This document shows, one piece after another, positions 1-9,700 of a stretch of 64,000 bases of DNA. Source of the DNA: Quercus robur (Eukaryota > Streptophyta > Magnoliopsida > Fagales > Fagaceae); contig NC_065545.1 in assembly GCF_932294415.1 (NCBI RefSeq), positions 17,178,857 through 17,242,856 on the forward strand. Reading direction: 5' to 3'. The first letter of the stretch is position 1, and the number at the start of each line of letters is the position of its first letter. A program made the position numbers and the translations under genes. Below the pieces are notes generated by a model. The model saw only the letters and a list, made by a program, of their open reading frames with translations. It searched no databases and was not told the DNA's origin.

Positions 1-680
1 AAAATTTTACAGCATAAGGGATTGAAAACAGAGGAAGAAAAAGGAAAGATCAAATAAAATATATTCAATACAGTGATCTTCACTTATTTAAAGAAGTAAC
101 CCAATTTCATTGCAAGTTCATATCATAAAATAGTCACACCTAGTGCATGAAGCTCCCACTTCAGCAAATTGGGAGAGAGTTGATAGGCAGCCTTATCCCA
201 ATTTTTGGGAGCTTGAACATGCAACACATCTCTAGGATGGAGGGCAGTAATCATCACACCAAGGTCCGAATAAAGTAAAATAAAATAATTTTTTCACATA
301 TATTTTATGAATATACCGAGTAATGTGGAAAGATACCACAAACTTTTTTAATGTTTTTGTCAACTAACATCCACTACTTAACAAATTTCTATTCATCAAT
401 TTACAAATAGCTTTCTTCAATTCATTCCAAATTTTTCCTGAAGAACAATAACCAAAAGCAGTACTAAGCATTCAAATGTGCTCAGCATCAAAGTCATTCC
501 CCATCTCCCATTTATGATACCGTTATGACAACATTACAACATCAGCAAAATAAAAGAATACTTGTGTAACCACAATCTTTTGTTTGATATATGGTTATAG
601 GAAACAAGACAATATAGAACAACCACCAAGATACCTTCTGAGATAAATCAACACTGCATTAATTGGAAAATTCATGTATA
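1..680. other. 3' flanking DNA, no gene seen
   Basis: AT-rich sequence downstream of the TADA1-like gene. I find no open frame with recognisable protein similarity and no transposon ends here. It may include distal 3' UTR or simple intergenic DNA. Confidence 0.4.
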
Positions 681-905
681 AACCATCGGGGAGAGTACAA
701 TGGACATCAGAATGTCATTAATGGAAGCAATTAATTCTCAAATTTAAAAAATATACAGATAGTATACTGCAGGTTTTTACAAGTCATCTTACACCTTATC
801 AAGCTATACAACAATATAGCTTCAAAAATTTCTCAGAAACCCTTGTCATTGGCTGTAAATTACATGAGAAGCCCAAGATCTGTAATGATGATATAAGAAA
901 GCCAA
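681..905. repeat. Diverged tandem duplication, copy A
   Basis: Matches 1255-1482 in the same order over its whole length. Shared blocks are AACCATC..GGAGA, ACAATGG, AATTAATTCTCA, AAGCTACACAACA-like, CATTGGCTGT and AGATCTGTA. The two copies start about 574 bp apart and are separated by about 350 bp. They carry many substitutions and indels, so the duplication is old. No coding potential is evident. Confidence 0.7.
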
Positions 906-1254
906 CACAAATGGCTTATTGCTATTTCCCCCTTTCAATTCGTAATTATGTTGAGTTGTCCTGCAGGCTACATGAGATTCGTAAATATCAAACAGAGACA
1001 TCAAAACTAATTTTTGACTCCAAGCCATGGAGAGAAAGCTATCTCCTTCTGAATGGTAAAAGAGAATTAAAAGTAGAGCACTTTCACAGCAGCCGGTACT
1101 TTCAGCAAATGCACAATAAGATATGCCACCACTAATATTTGCAAGATGACATAGTAACATTTACAGTCAGAAATTTCCATAAAATTGCTGCAGTGAGGGA
1201 AGATACATTTGCAGTAGGAAATTCAGATGTAATTTAGTTAAAACAGTGATGTCA

Positions 1255-1482
1255 AACCATCAAGGAGATAACAATGGAAGTTAATGTGTTATTGATATTC
1301 AAATTCCAATTAATTCTCAGTCTAAAAATACATACAGAGCGTTACTGCAGCTCTTACACAAGTGAATTTTTTACCTTTCACCAAGCTACACAACAGTATC
1401 CTGCAAAACTCTTAGTTTTCCTCCTCATTGGCTGTGTAAATTACAGGAAATGCTTGAGATCTGTAGAGATGGCAAATACAGC
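1255..1482. repeat. Diverged tandem duplication, copy B
   Basis: Partner of 681-905. It lies 320 bp beyond the stop codon of the TADA1-like gene and so may sit in or next to its 3' UTR. The shared blocks occur in the same order and orientation. Confidence 0.7.
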
Positions 1483-1802
1483 CAATATCAATTCTAAACA
1501 TACAACAGTGCAACCAATCATGGACATTCTTTTTGCAGGTAGCCCTTGTTTGGTTGCAGTTAAATAATTTCCTGACCAGTCCAGGCTCTTCAGCTGGCAA
1601 ATACAGACATTAAGATGCTCAAGCCCATAATTCATTTTGCAAGGACCAAAGCTTTAACCAACTGGGAGAAATCTGGTTTACCCTGGCAGTAGGAACAGAA
1701 CTGAGTGCATCAATTATCTCCAATAACAGTTGTCCACCCCTTTGGTACCAGAACAAACCAACCCAAGCACATTTTGAATAAGCAGATCTTTGAAGGGACG
1801 GT

Positions 1803-3068
1803 TCATTCCTCGAATCCTTGCATACAAATTTTCTCCAGCAGCAATGGCCAATCTTCCCCAAGCTGCTGAGGATTCAGCTCCATGGCAACTTTGAAATCAA
1901 GCAAAGATATCGAGTACTGGGATCCTTGCTCCTGCATAACATCCGTGGGTGCAGCTGTGCTCTGCATATGTGAATGATTAGCCGGCCACATGCCATTGAT
2001 AATTTTCCCTTGAATCTGCTGCTTGTGAGCAGGTTGCTTTTTTGACTCATGTGTAGACCTTGTTCCCACCAAATCAACACAAGACCTGATCAACCGCTTC
2101 AAATACACATCCAACGTATTATTCACCATGTTAGCACATTCCGTAGAGACACCTCCAAGGCCCTGTGCTGCTGCAATCTGCTCCATACGATTTCTCAGCG
2201 TCTCTGTATCAGACAATCCACCACTATCATAATAGCTAACAAAATCACCACTGCTAACCAATGGCATAACTTTGCGGGCCCCACCTACACTAGCTGAGCA
2301 ATACGGAATCCCAAGGGGTGCACGTAGAGGACTTCTAGAGAAACTCGGGCGATTTGACTGCTCCACCTCTTCCCCATCTTCAACACCAGTTACTGCAGTC
2401 TGATCTTTATCATGTATTCTAGGCTTTTCTGCAGGTCGCTGAACAGAACCCTCCCTTTCATGTTCATGTAGCTCAGCAACTGCTTGAAGATGCTGCACTG
2501 GTCTCTGATAATCACACGGAGTCAAATCACCATTTACCATATTGACCTTATTACAACTATCTTCTGTTCCCATGGACTGATGCGAGATACACTCGACCTT
2601 CCCATTTAGTCCAAGTGGGCTTGGTCTATCCCTGAGCTTATTCCGATCACGTAACCCAGACCTAACCTTCCGCGGGGAGAGTGGCAAAACCCCATTTGAC
2701 CAAACTGGTACATTTTGATTCTGATTTGGAAAAATGGCCCCACTTTCTTCATGCCCATCTTCCCCACCAGGAGAACTATTTGCAACATGAATCCCAGATT
2801 TTTGGGGACCCGGTAAATGAATTGTTGGTGGGGTCTTGGCTTGGCATGCATTCTTCAAGATTGAAATTATCAACTGATTGTGAAGTGGAAGATTCTCCCT
2901 CCCAAAAGCCCGAATACAAAAACTTTCAAACTGACTCTTGCCCAATTTGTTGCTCAAAAACTTATGCAAGTGATAAAAGTAGAGTTTTGACTTATTCACC
3001 CCAAGCTTCTTGGCTATCTGAGCTTTCAAGTCAACCAAATCGATTCTCGAGCTCTGCTGAGGTTGCAT
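1803..3068 (-). CDS. TADA1: TADA1/Hfi1-like SAGA coactivator subunit
   Basis: A single uninterrupted coding exon of 421 codons. The N-terminal ~80 residues (from MQPQQSSRIDLVDLKAQIAK, with LHKFLSNKLGKSQFE and RENLPLHNQLIISILKNA) are the conserved start of the plant SAGA-Tad1 family (Transcriptional coactivator Hfi1/Transcriptional adapter 1). A long polar linker follows, then a helical C-terminal part (LDVYLKRLIRSCVDLVG; SISLLDFKVAMELNPQQLGE). In yeast and animals this subunit holds the SAGA histone-acetyltransferase complex together in the nucleus; that role here is inferred from family. I chose the ATG at 3068 because the conserved family sequence starts there. An in-frame ATG at 3092 lies just after an intron-like acceptor (ctgtggatag), so a 5'-UTR intron from about 3708 to 3096 is likely. 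The gene is divergent from the CENP-O-like gene. Confidence 0.85.
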   Translation of the reverse strand: MQPQQSSRIDLVDLKAQIAKKLGVNKSKLYFYHLHKFLSNKLGKSQFESFCIRAFGRENLPLHNQLIISILKNACQAKTPPTIHLPGPQKSGIHVANSSPGGEDGHEESGAIFPNQNQNVPVWSNGVLPLSPRKVRSGLRDRNKLRDRPSPLGLNGKVECISHQSMGTEDSCNKVNMVNGDLTPCDYQRPVQHLQAVAELHEHEREGSVQRPAEKPRIHDKDQTAVTGVEDGEEVEQSNRPSFSRSPLRAPLGIPYCSASVGGARKVMPLVSSGDFVSYYDSGGLSDTETLRNRMEQIAAAQGLGGVSTECANMVNNTLDVYLKRLIRSCVDLVGTRSTHESKKQPAHKQQIQGKIINGMWPANHSHMQSTAAPTDVMQEQGSQYSISLLDFKVAMELNPQQLGEDWPLLLEKICMQGFEE

Positions 3069-4060
3069 TTCTCGAGAAACAAATTCATACACTATCCACA
3101 GAATCAGAAACCCCCCAGTAACCCCAATTCAACCCAAATTACACTTCTTTCTGTTTCCAAACGACCCAAAAATTTCCCCCCCACATATCATTCAATGCAA
3201 ATCCAACGAAATCACTAAAACCCCCAATTCCCAACAGGAATACCAGTATCCTTATTTCCAAACAACCCTGAATTCACACCACCCACAAACACCATACAAT
3301 GCAAACCCAAATCTCATCTTCTCGAAAACCAAAACCCTAGAGATCAAACCCACAAAAATTCACTAAATCCCACCAAAATTAAGCTCAATTTATCGAAACG
3401 TATACTAAATCAAAACCCTAAACTTTTACATCACCAACAAAAAAAATAAAAATTGAACTTGCACAAACCATAAAAAATTGCACCACTGTACCAACCCCAA
3501 AACCCCCCCCACGTTTTCTTTTCACGAAATTCAAATGCTTCAAACTTCAACAACAAAATCCCAAACTTTTTGAAGTCGAACAAAGGAGATCAGTGAGTTC
3601 GACGAATTAAACAGAGTGAGAATTTTTCGCAGAGAGAGAGAGAGAGAGAGCAATGAAGAGCAAAAAAGTAAGCTTGAGAGAAGGTTAGAGATTGATTGAG
3701 CTCCTGACCTTTCGAACCAACTTCACGAATTGCAGAAAAATCGAACCCTGACTCACTGGGTGGTTCGAATCTTCAAAAACTTCGACTCTCGCTCTCGCTC
3801 GCGCTCGCGCTCTTCTTCTTTTGTTTTCAATTTTGCTTTTTGAATTTTCGGTGCATTCTTTTTTTGTGTTTGTGTGTGTGTTTTTTTGGATTTTGGTGGT
3901 GCTGATTTTATATTTGAGCTTTGCTCTCTCTCTCTCTCTGTAGCTCGATCGCTGCTATTACTCTCTCTCTCTGCTCTCTTCTTTCTCGGTATCGCTCAAG
4001 GTCTCACCTTGTGCTCTTTTTTTTTCTTTTTTCTTTTTTCCTCTCTCTGCCAGCGTGTAC
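3069..4060 (-). promoter_or_regulatory. Leader and promoter region of TADA1-like gene, GA/CT-rich
   Basis: Upstream of the TADA1-like start the sequence holds a (GA)n tract near 3632-3651, CTCTCGCTCGCGCTC repeats near 3784-3815 and several (CT)n blocks at 3924-3984. Such tracts are common in plant 5' leaders and core promoters. A donor-like AAG|GTCAGG (minus strand, about 3709) and an acceptor at about 3096 suggest a leader intron. The boundaries are inference, and no clear TATA box was found. Confidence 0.35.
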
Positions 4061-4134
4061 AATTTTTTATTTTCATTTTATTTATATTTTTGTGTTTTGG
4101 GTTTTAAAATTTTCTCTGTTTTTTGGGGAAAAAA

Positions 4135-4221
4135 ATGTTTGCTCAAACTTTTTTTTTTTTTTTGATAAGTAATGTTTGCTCAAACTTTTTTTTTTTTTTG
4201 ATAAGTAATGTTTGCTCATAC
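4135..4221. mobile_element. Two consecutive minimal LINE-tail insertions sharing a 14-bp target duplication
   Basis: ATGTTTGCTCAAAC occurs at 4135-4148 and 4172-4185, and as ATGTTTGCTCATAC at 4208-4221. Between successive copies lies only T14-15 plus GATAAGTA. Reversed, this is TACTTATC followed by poly-A, the 3' terminus of the LINE family seen elsewhere in the window (for example 10138-10337). So each insert looks like an almost fully 5'-truncated retro-insertion of about 22 bp. Alternatively there was one insertion followed by a 37-bp tandem duplication. Confidence 0.6.
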
Positions 4222-4569
4222 TTGGATTAGGTTAAATTTAAATTTATATATTTAAAGTCAATTGATGTAAAGTCTTTTTAAATTGTAATTTTTCTTAGAA
4301 CAATTTGTTTTTTGAGTTTTTTCTAATTCACGATTTGATAATTATAATGAAAAATGGGGTTTTGAATCATATTTGTCTTGGTTGAGTTCAAAATTTCTTC
4401 AACATTTGTTTTTGGAGTTAGCCTAACATTACGTTATTCATATAAGTATGTTTATTCGATTATAGAATTATGCTTTGAGATAGCTTTAAGGTTATCTCTC
4501 ACTTTAACTTCGAGTTTATCTCGAGCATGCTAACTAATTTCGTGTCTAAGGATTATGAGATCAGAGTGT

Positions 4570-4610
4570 CTAATAAAAATGGCCTTACTTCTAATAAAAA
4601 TGGCCTTACT
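4570..4610. repeat. 21-bp perfect tandem repeat, two copies
   Basis: CTAATAAAAATGGCCTTACT(T) occurs at 4570-4590 and again at 4591-4610 without mismatch. Confidence 0.9.
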
Positions 4611-5030
4611 AAATTTGATGATTGTAAGATGCGAAATTGTATTTCTGAGTGCTAAGTTTGACACCAAGCTACTTTAACCATGTTATCCATGTCTAAGTGC
4701 ATAATTTAAATAAAAAAATATTCAAGACTAAGCAAATAACAACTACATTACTTTGATGCTATACTTCAAATTAGAGATCTAGGTTCATATTATGCATACA
4801 CTAAAAACCAATTAGTATCTTGACCCGATCATATTTTGCATACACTAAAATAAAATAAATTTGATATCAAGTTAAACTAATTTTCAAAAAAATACTAAAC
4901 TATGGAAATAATTTGGTTAATGTAATATGGTGACTACAAAGGAGGCTATAATACTCTAGAAAGTAAATTAGAATGATAAATATAGGTGTTGGGTATGTCT
5001 TTCTCTAAATTATGATATTTATTTATACTT

Positions 5031-5236
5031 AGTGTTTGTTTGAGAACAGACTATTTAATTGAAATTGAAAACTTTTTACTGAAAGTACTGTAGATAAAGG
5101 TAAAAATTAGTTGAAATAGTATAGTAAGACCTATGAATAGTACCAAAAAGTGCAATGGACTTATGAATAGTAGCAAAAATAAACTAAATAGTAAAATAAA
5201 CTAATTTTTTTAAGACAATGCCAAACACAGCCTTAA
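5031..5236. mobile_element. Possible short MITE
   Basis: The left end reads GTGTTTGTTTGAGAAC; the right end is the inverse of GGCTGTGTTTGGCATTGTC. These ends, and the interior with ACTGTAGATAAAGG and repeated ATGAATAGTA, resemble plant non-autonomous DNA elements. A target-site duplication is not clear, so the limits are approximate. Confidence 0.35.
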
Positions 5237-5975
5237 GAGCAAAGCCAATGAGCCAATTGGGGGAAATGTGGGAGGAGCAATCGCTCCAGTGACCCACCCA
5301 AAATTACAAAGATCATTTGTTTCTTCATCAATCTCCCCCCCCCCCCCAACCCCCTCATCATAATTTTTTTTGTTTGTTTCTTTTATTTTCCTTTTTTCCT
5401 GGATTTGTTTTATGTATTTTTTTATTTTTTATTTTTTATTATTGTATGTAATAACTAATGGACTATTATTTACTTTATATGCAAACTTCATTAACAAAAA
5501 TAAAACAAATCATTCATGTATTTATCGATGTCTTTTAAAGATTCAAAACCTATAACAAACTCCTGAAAAATAAACATAGTATAATTGACTTGTATAATAA
5601 CATAAAGTACTATTATAACTACATTTTTTTTAATAAATTCAATAGGAATTGAAATATTCGGTGTCCATGCAAAGATGATTGCTCTATATTGTCAAACCAA
5701 TACAACAGTTGGTTTCTTTTTTATGTTTGGGGGCTTATAAACCATGTCTCTCATTAATAATAATAAATTTTACTAATTGAGCTAATTGAAACCCATTTAT
5801 GTTATCATTTATGTGTGTATAATAGCTACTTGTATTGATAATAGTTCCTCATTAAAAAAAAAAAAAAAACTAAAATACACTTTTGCCCTTTAAAATGTTG
5901 AGTTGGATGGTTCAAGTGGCGTTTAACCGAAGTTAGGTAACAAATTTGGATGAGAGTACCACTTTGAAAATAAAA

Positions 5976-5992
<17 letters not shown>

Positions 5993-6020
<28 letters not shown>
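5993..6020. repeat. (AT)n microsatellite after an A-run
   Basis: An A-rich run of about 22 bases is followed by about 14 AT units. Confidence 0.9.
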
Positions 6021-6023
<3 letters not shown>

Positions 6024-6640
6024 TAGACAAAAATGAAAATTTTCAAATTTCATGGTCCAAAATGGCAACCACCAAAACTTTAAGTGACAAAAAATAAGAA
6101 GTATTATATCTTTCTTGTATTGACAATAGTGGTTCCTAATATGTAAATAAAATAAAATAATGATTTCAAAGGTTTCATGATATCCATAAAATTATGGATC
6201 GAAACCTTTTGTCAATATTTTAGAGCCACCTCCAAGAGATTATTTTCTGTAATAATTAGGTGTGTGTGAGATGAGAGGACTGAATACATCAAAAGAAATA
6301 ATTAGATACTCTCGTTTTGTAAAAAAAAAAAAAAAAAAGTTCCCCTTTATTTATTTTATTTCGATAAAAAAAAAAGTTCCTCTTTGATAAAAAAAAAAAA
6401 AAAAAAATTGTAAGGGCTTCCAAAAAAAAAAAAAAAAAAACAGAAAAAGAAGAAGAAGAAGAAGAAAAATGGCGGCTGGCCCAACAATAACAAATGAATT
6501 GTACATGTTTGAAATCGAGTTCGTTTGTGAATAGACGAACAAGAGAACTGGGCCGAGTTCGAATACGCAAAGCCCAGACTTTTCCTCCTTTTCTCAATGT
6601 ATGTAACTTATTTGTACACAGAATAGAATAGAATAGACAC

Positions 6641-6643
6641 TGC

Positions 6644-6674
<31 letters not shown>

Positions 6675-6701
6675 GAAACTCTCTCCGAAGAGGAAGAGGG
6701 A
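6641..6701 (+). promoter_or_regulatory. CT-rich leader of CENP-O-like gene
   Basis: A (CT)n tract at about 6643-6674 lies just before the start codon at 6702, typical of plant 5' UTR microsatellites. No TATA box is obvious within the preceding 100 bases. Confidence 0.45.
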
Positions 6702-9700
6702 ATGGATAGCGACATTGAAGAATCGCTGAAGAAGAGACAGAGAAAGACTCCATTCCTTGGGGATCCTTCTTCTCGCAAGGTCTGTTTTTCCAATCTTCCA
6801 TCAAATTTTATATTTATGTCCAAATTTACTGTCGCAATTACTGTTTTTTCAAAACACTATCTACCTCTCTATTTTGCTCGCGATGAAGCTTATTTTTGAG
6901 AACACAAAGATTTCACTATGTAAAACAATATTTATTAGTTGATATTCCAGAATTTTGTCTGTGTAGGTGTAGCTGTACCATGATTTGTTCATGAGAATAT
7001 ATTGTCTATTTGCTTATTGTGGCAACTCTAGTAACGTTGTTTGGAACAATGGTTTTTGGTGCTTATAAGATTGTCTATATGGAGGATTTTGTTTGTTTGT
7101 TTTTTTTTTTTTTGTTCTACTTAATTATTTGTCTTTGCTTTGATTATTGTTGTTGTTGCCAAATTGAATAGCTGCTAATCTGGTTTATTTATGAGCTGAG
7201 GATCTGAGTGTGTGAAACTGTGCAGCAATTTGAACAGTTTGCGGTGCGTCCCTACATAATGGGAGAAGTGGTAATGGTTCTTACTCTATCTGTCCATCTT
7301 TGATTAAGTGAATAAAGTGCACTAGTGGGGGATTGCTTTGTATTGCTTTAATTACTTTCTGGAAATCAGTTTTTATTACCTCGTATAAAATCTGGGCTAG
7401 TTTATACAACAGGTGATTAGGAAATGTGTGTGTGTGTGAGAGAGAGATAGAGAGAGAGAGAGAGATTTCTTATCCTCACTTCAATTTCCTGTGGCTGGAG
7501 GTTGTCATAGGATATACTAAGTGCTGAAAGTGGCCCCAATTCCAAGATGTTGGCTGGGATAATATAAATGATACAGTCGTAAGTTTCGGTTAGCTCAAAT
7601 GGTAAAGTCTCTTATCAATGCATAAGGGATATGGGTTCGAATCCTGCCTAAACAAAAGAGAAACCTATTGTTGTCTTGGCTTGATGATAAAGATCAATTA
7701 TCATAGAATAGTTGCCATAGGTTTCAAATTTGTGTGTGTGTGTGTGTGTGTAATGTAGTCCTGCAAGTTGTTGAGAGTTGAGACTCATTGCTTAAAATGG
7801 AAGGAAATACCGGTAAGAAGTAAGTACATGTGAAAATGAAAAATCTCTATAAATTCATCTAAATATTGGAGGAATAAAACGAGGTAATTGCTTAAATGAA
7901 TTGAATACTTTTACTCAATACCCTTTACCATTCTTAGCATAAAATTGTTATTTTCTCCCCTACTCACTCTTTCTATCTTAAAGGAGAGCAAGGGAATAGA
8001 ATTTAGAAATATTAGTTTTTTGATTGCCATTCTTTTATGTACTTGATATGCTAAGAACAATGGCTAATGGGAGAATTTCAATTATACATAGTTTATGTGA
8101 TTTATATTATGATTGTTGACTTAGTTGTGATTTTTGATTTGCCTCTAATATGTTGCAATTGATGTAGTAGTATCTTTTAGTAATAATCAAGTCTTAAAGA
8201 ACTGTAATTTTTGGATTGCCTTTAATGCATCATCTCTCCAAGACTGCTTTTTAATTTTTTAATGTTTTTGTTTGTTTTTGTGATCTGCATTTCTCATTGA
8301 TAGTAATTTTGAGTGAAGATCAATGTTGGTATTTTTTGTCAATTATCCTTTTCTAGTGAGTTGCTTTGACATTACGTGGTTCTCTCCTTCTCAGTACTTT
8401 TAACTTTTTCTTTCTGGAAGTAATTATACCTTGCTCTGTAACAGAATTTTATGCAAGAGGAAGATATTCGGTTGGAGGCAACACGAGCTAAATGTACCTA
8501 ATCTAACTTCTTATCTCTCTCTCTCTCTCTCTCTCTTTTGGTATCTAAATGCTTATACTTTCAAGAAGAATTTAAGTGTTTTTCCCTGCATGACAGTTTC
8601 AAATGTTCTCAAAAGGCATGGAGAGTTGACAGAGCGTCTTTCTAGGTACGGTTTTCTTGGGAACTTTTAAGGTATCATTCATGTAAATATTTGTTATTGT
8701 AAAATCACACTTATACCTTTTTGAAAATGTCAGTTAATTTTTAGTTTTATGAAGGGAGTTAGCTTTGAGAGTTTATGCTTGAAGTATGACAAGGAAGCTT
8801 CCTTCCAAAGATGCTTCTAAAATCTCCCTTGTCTTTTTCTTTGCATACATCTTCCCCTTTATCCTTCTAAAATCTCCTCTATTTTTAATTGTATAATATT
8901 ATAAGAAGGTCTTGTGTTGTGGTTGCCTGGTTGGGCATCGTGTTATTACTTGAAGAAAGAAAAAGAAAAAGAAAAATTCCATTCCAAGAAGTTTGGATAT
9001 GCTATATATATATATATATTTTTTTTGATAAGTAACGTAAAAATATTATTAATAATAAAAAAAGTGCCAAACTGAGTAAATTGGGGATGTTCTATGGGGG
9101 CACAAATCAGGAACCAAACATACAACGATCAAGAAAAATAGGAAGGGAAGAACAAGAAAAATGAGAAAAATTAGTTTTGGACAAAAATTAGTAATTTTGG
9201 GATACAAAATAGTCTGACTTTTGAAGGGCAGGAGTCCCCTTGAAGATTCTGTATTTTTTGGGTTCATTGTATTAGTCATTATTACTTAAGGAGAATACTT
9301 TTGTATGCTGACTTTATACCTAAGTTAGTCCCTATGATTTTTTTGTTAATAAATCTTTGTTCACTTATGAAACAAGGATTATGATATTTACCTGATTAAA
9401 ATCCCACCTTTTCAAAGTACAACTTTAAAACCCTATTTGTTTTTTTCTAGGTACAGTTTTTTCAAACAACCCATTTTCAAATTGCTGCGAAAATAATCTG
9501 TGCCAGACTGCTGCTTAGGGAAAATCCTTACAATTGACCATTTTCAAAAATTGTGAATTGGTGTTGCATGTGTAACCTAGATGGGGAATCCGCTAATCTT
9601 TGGGCATTAGCCCTTTGTTTGTTGAGTCCAAATTTGATAAGGATGTGGTGCAAAACCCATGGTTTACCCCATCAAATAAAAGAATGGCACATCAGATTAT

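Larger units (their letters stand above)
4222..6640. other. Intergenic region between divergent genes
   Basis: No protein gene recognised. It contains a short tandem repeat (4570-4610), a SINE-like scrap near 4770-4870, a MITE-like stretch (about 5031-5236), a C-run near 5336-5348, an (AT)n tract (5993-6020) and A-runs at 6320-6440. Confidence 0.5.

Noticed and set aside
2681-3121. 146-codon plus-strand frame
   Set aside because: Shadow of the TADA1-like coding exon on the opposite strand.
3874-4172. Hydrophobic open frames (Leu/Phe/Ser-rich)
   Set aside because: They come from CT- and T-rich low-complexity DNA upstream of the TADA1-like gene.
6289-6804. 171-codon minus-strand frame
   Set aside because: Runs across A-runs, GA repeats and the first exon of the CENP-O-like gene in antisense; no protein similarity.
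7590-7655. tRNA-like sequence with good box A and box B
   Set aside because: It continues into an Au-SINE-type body and lacks pairing acceptor ends, so it is a SINE head and not a tRNA gene.
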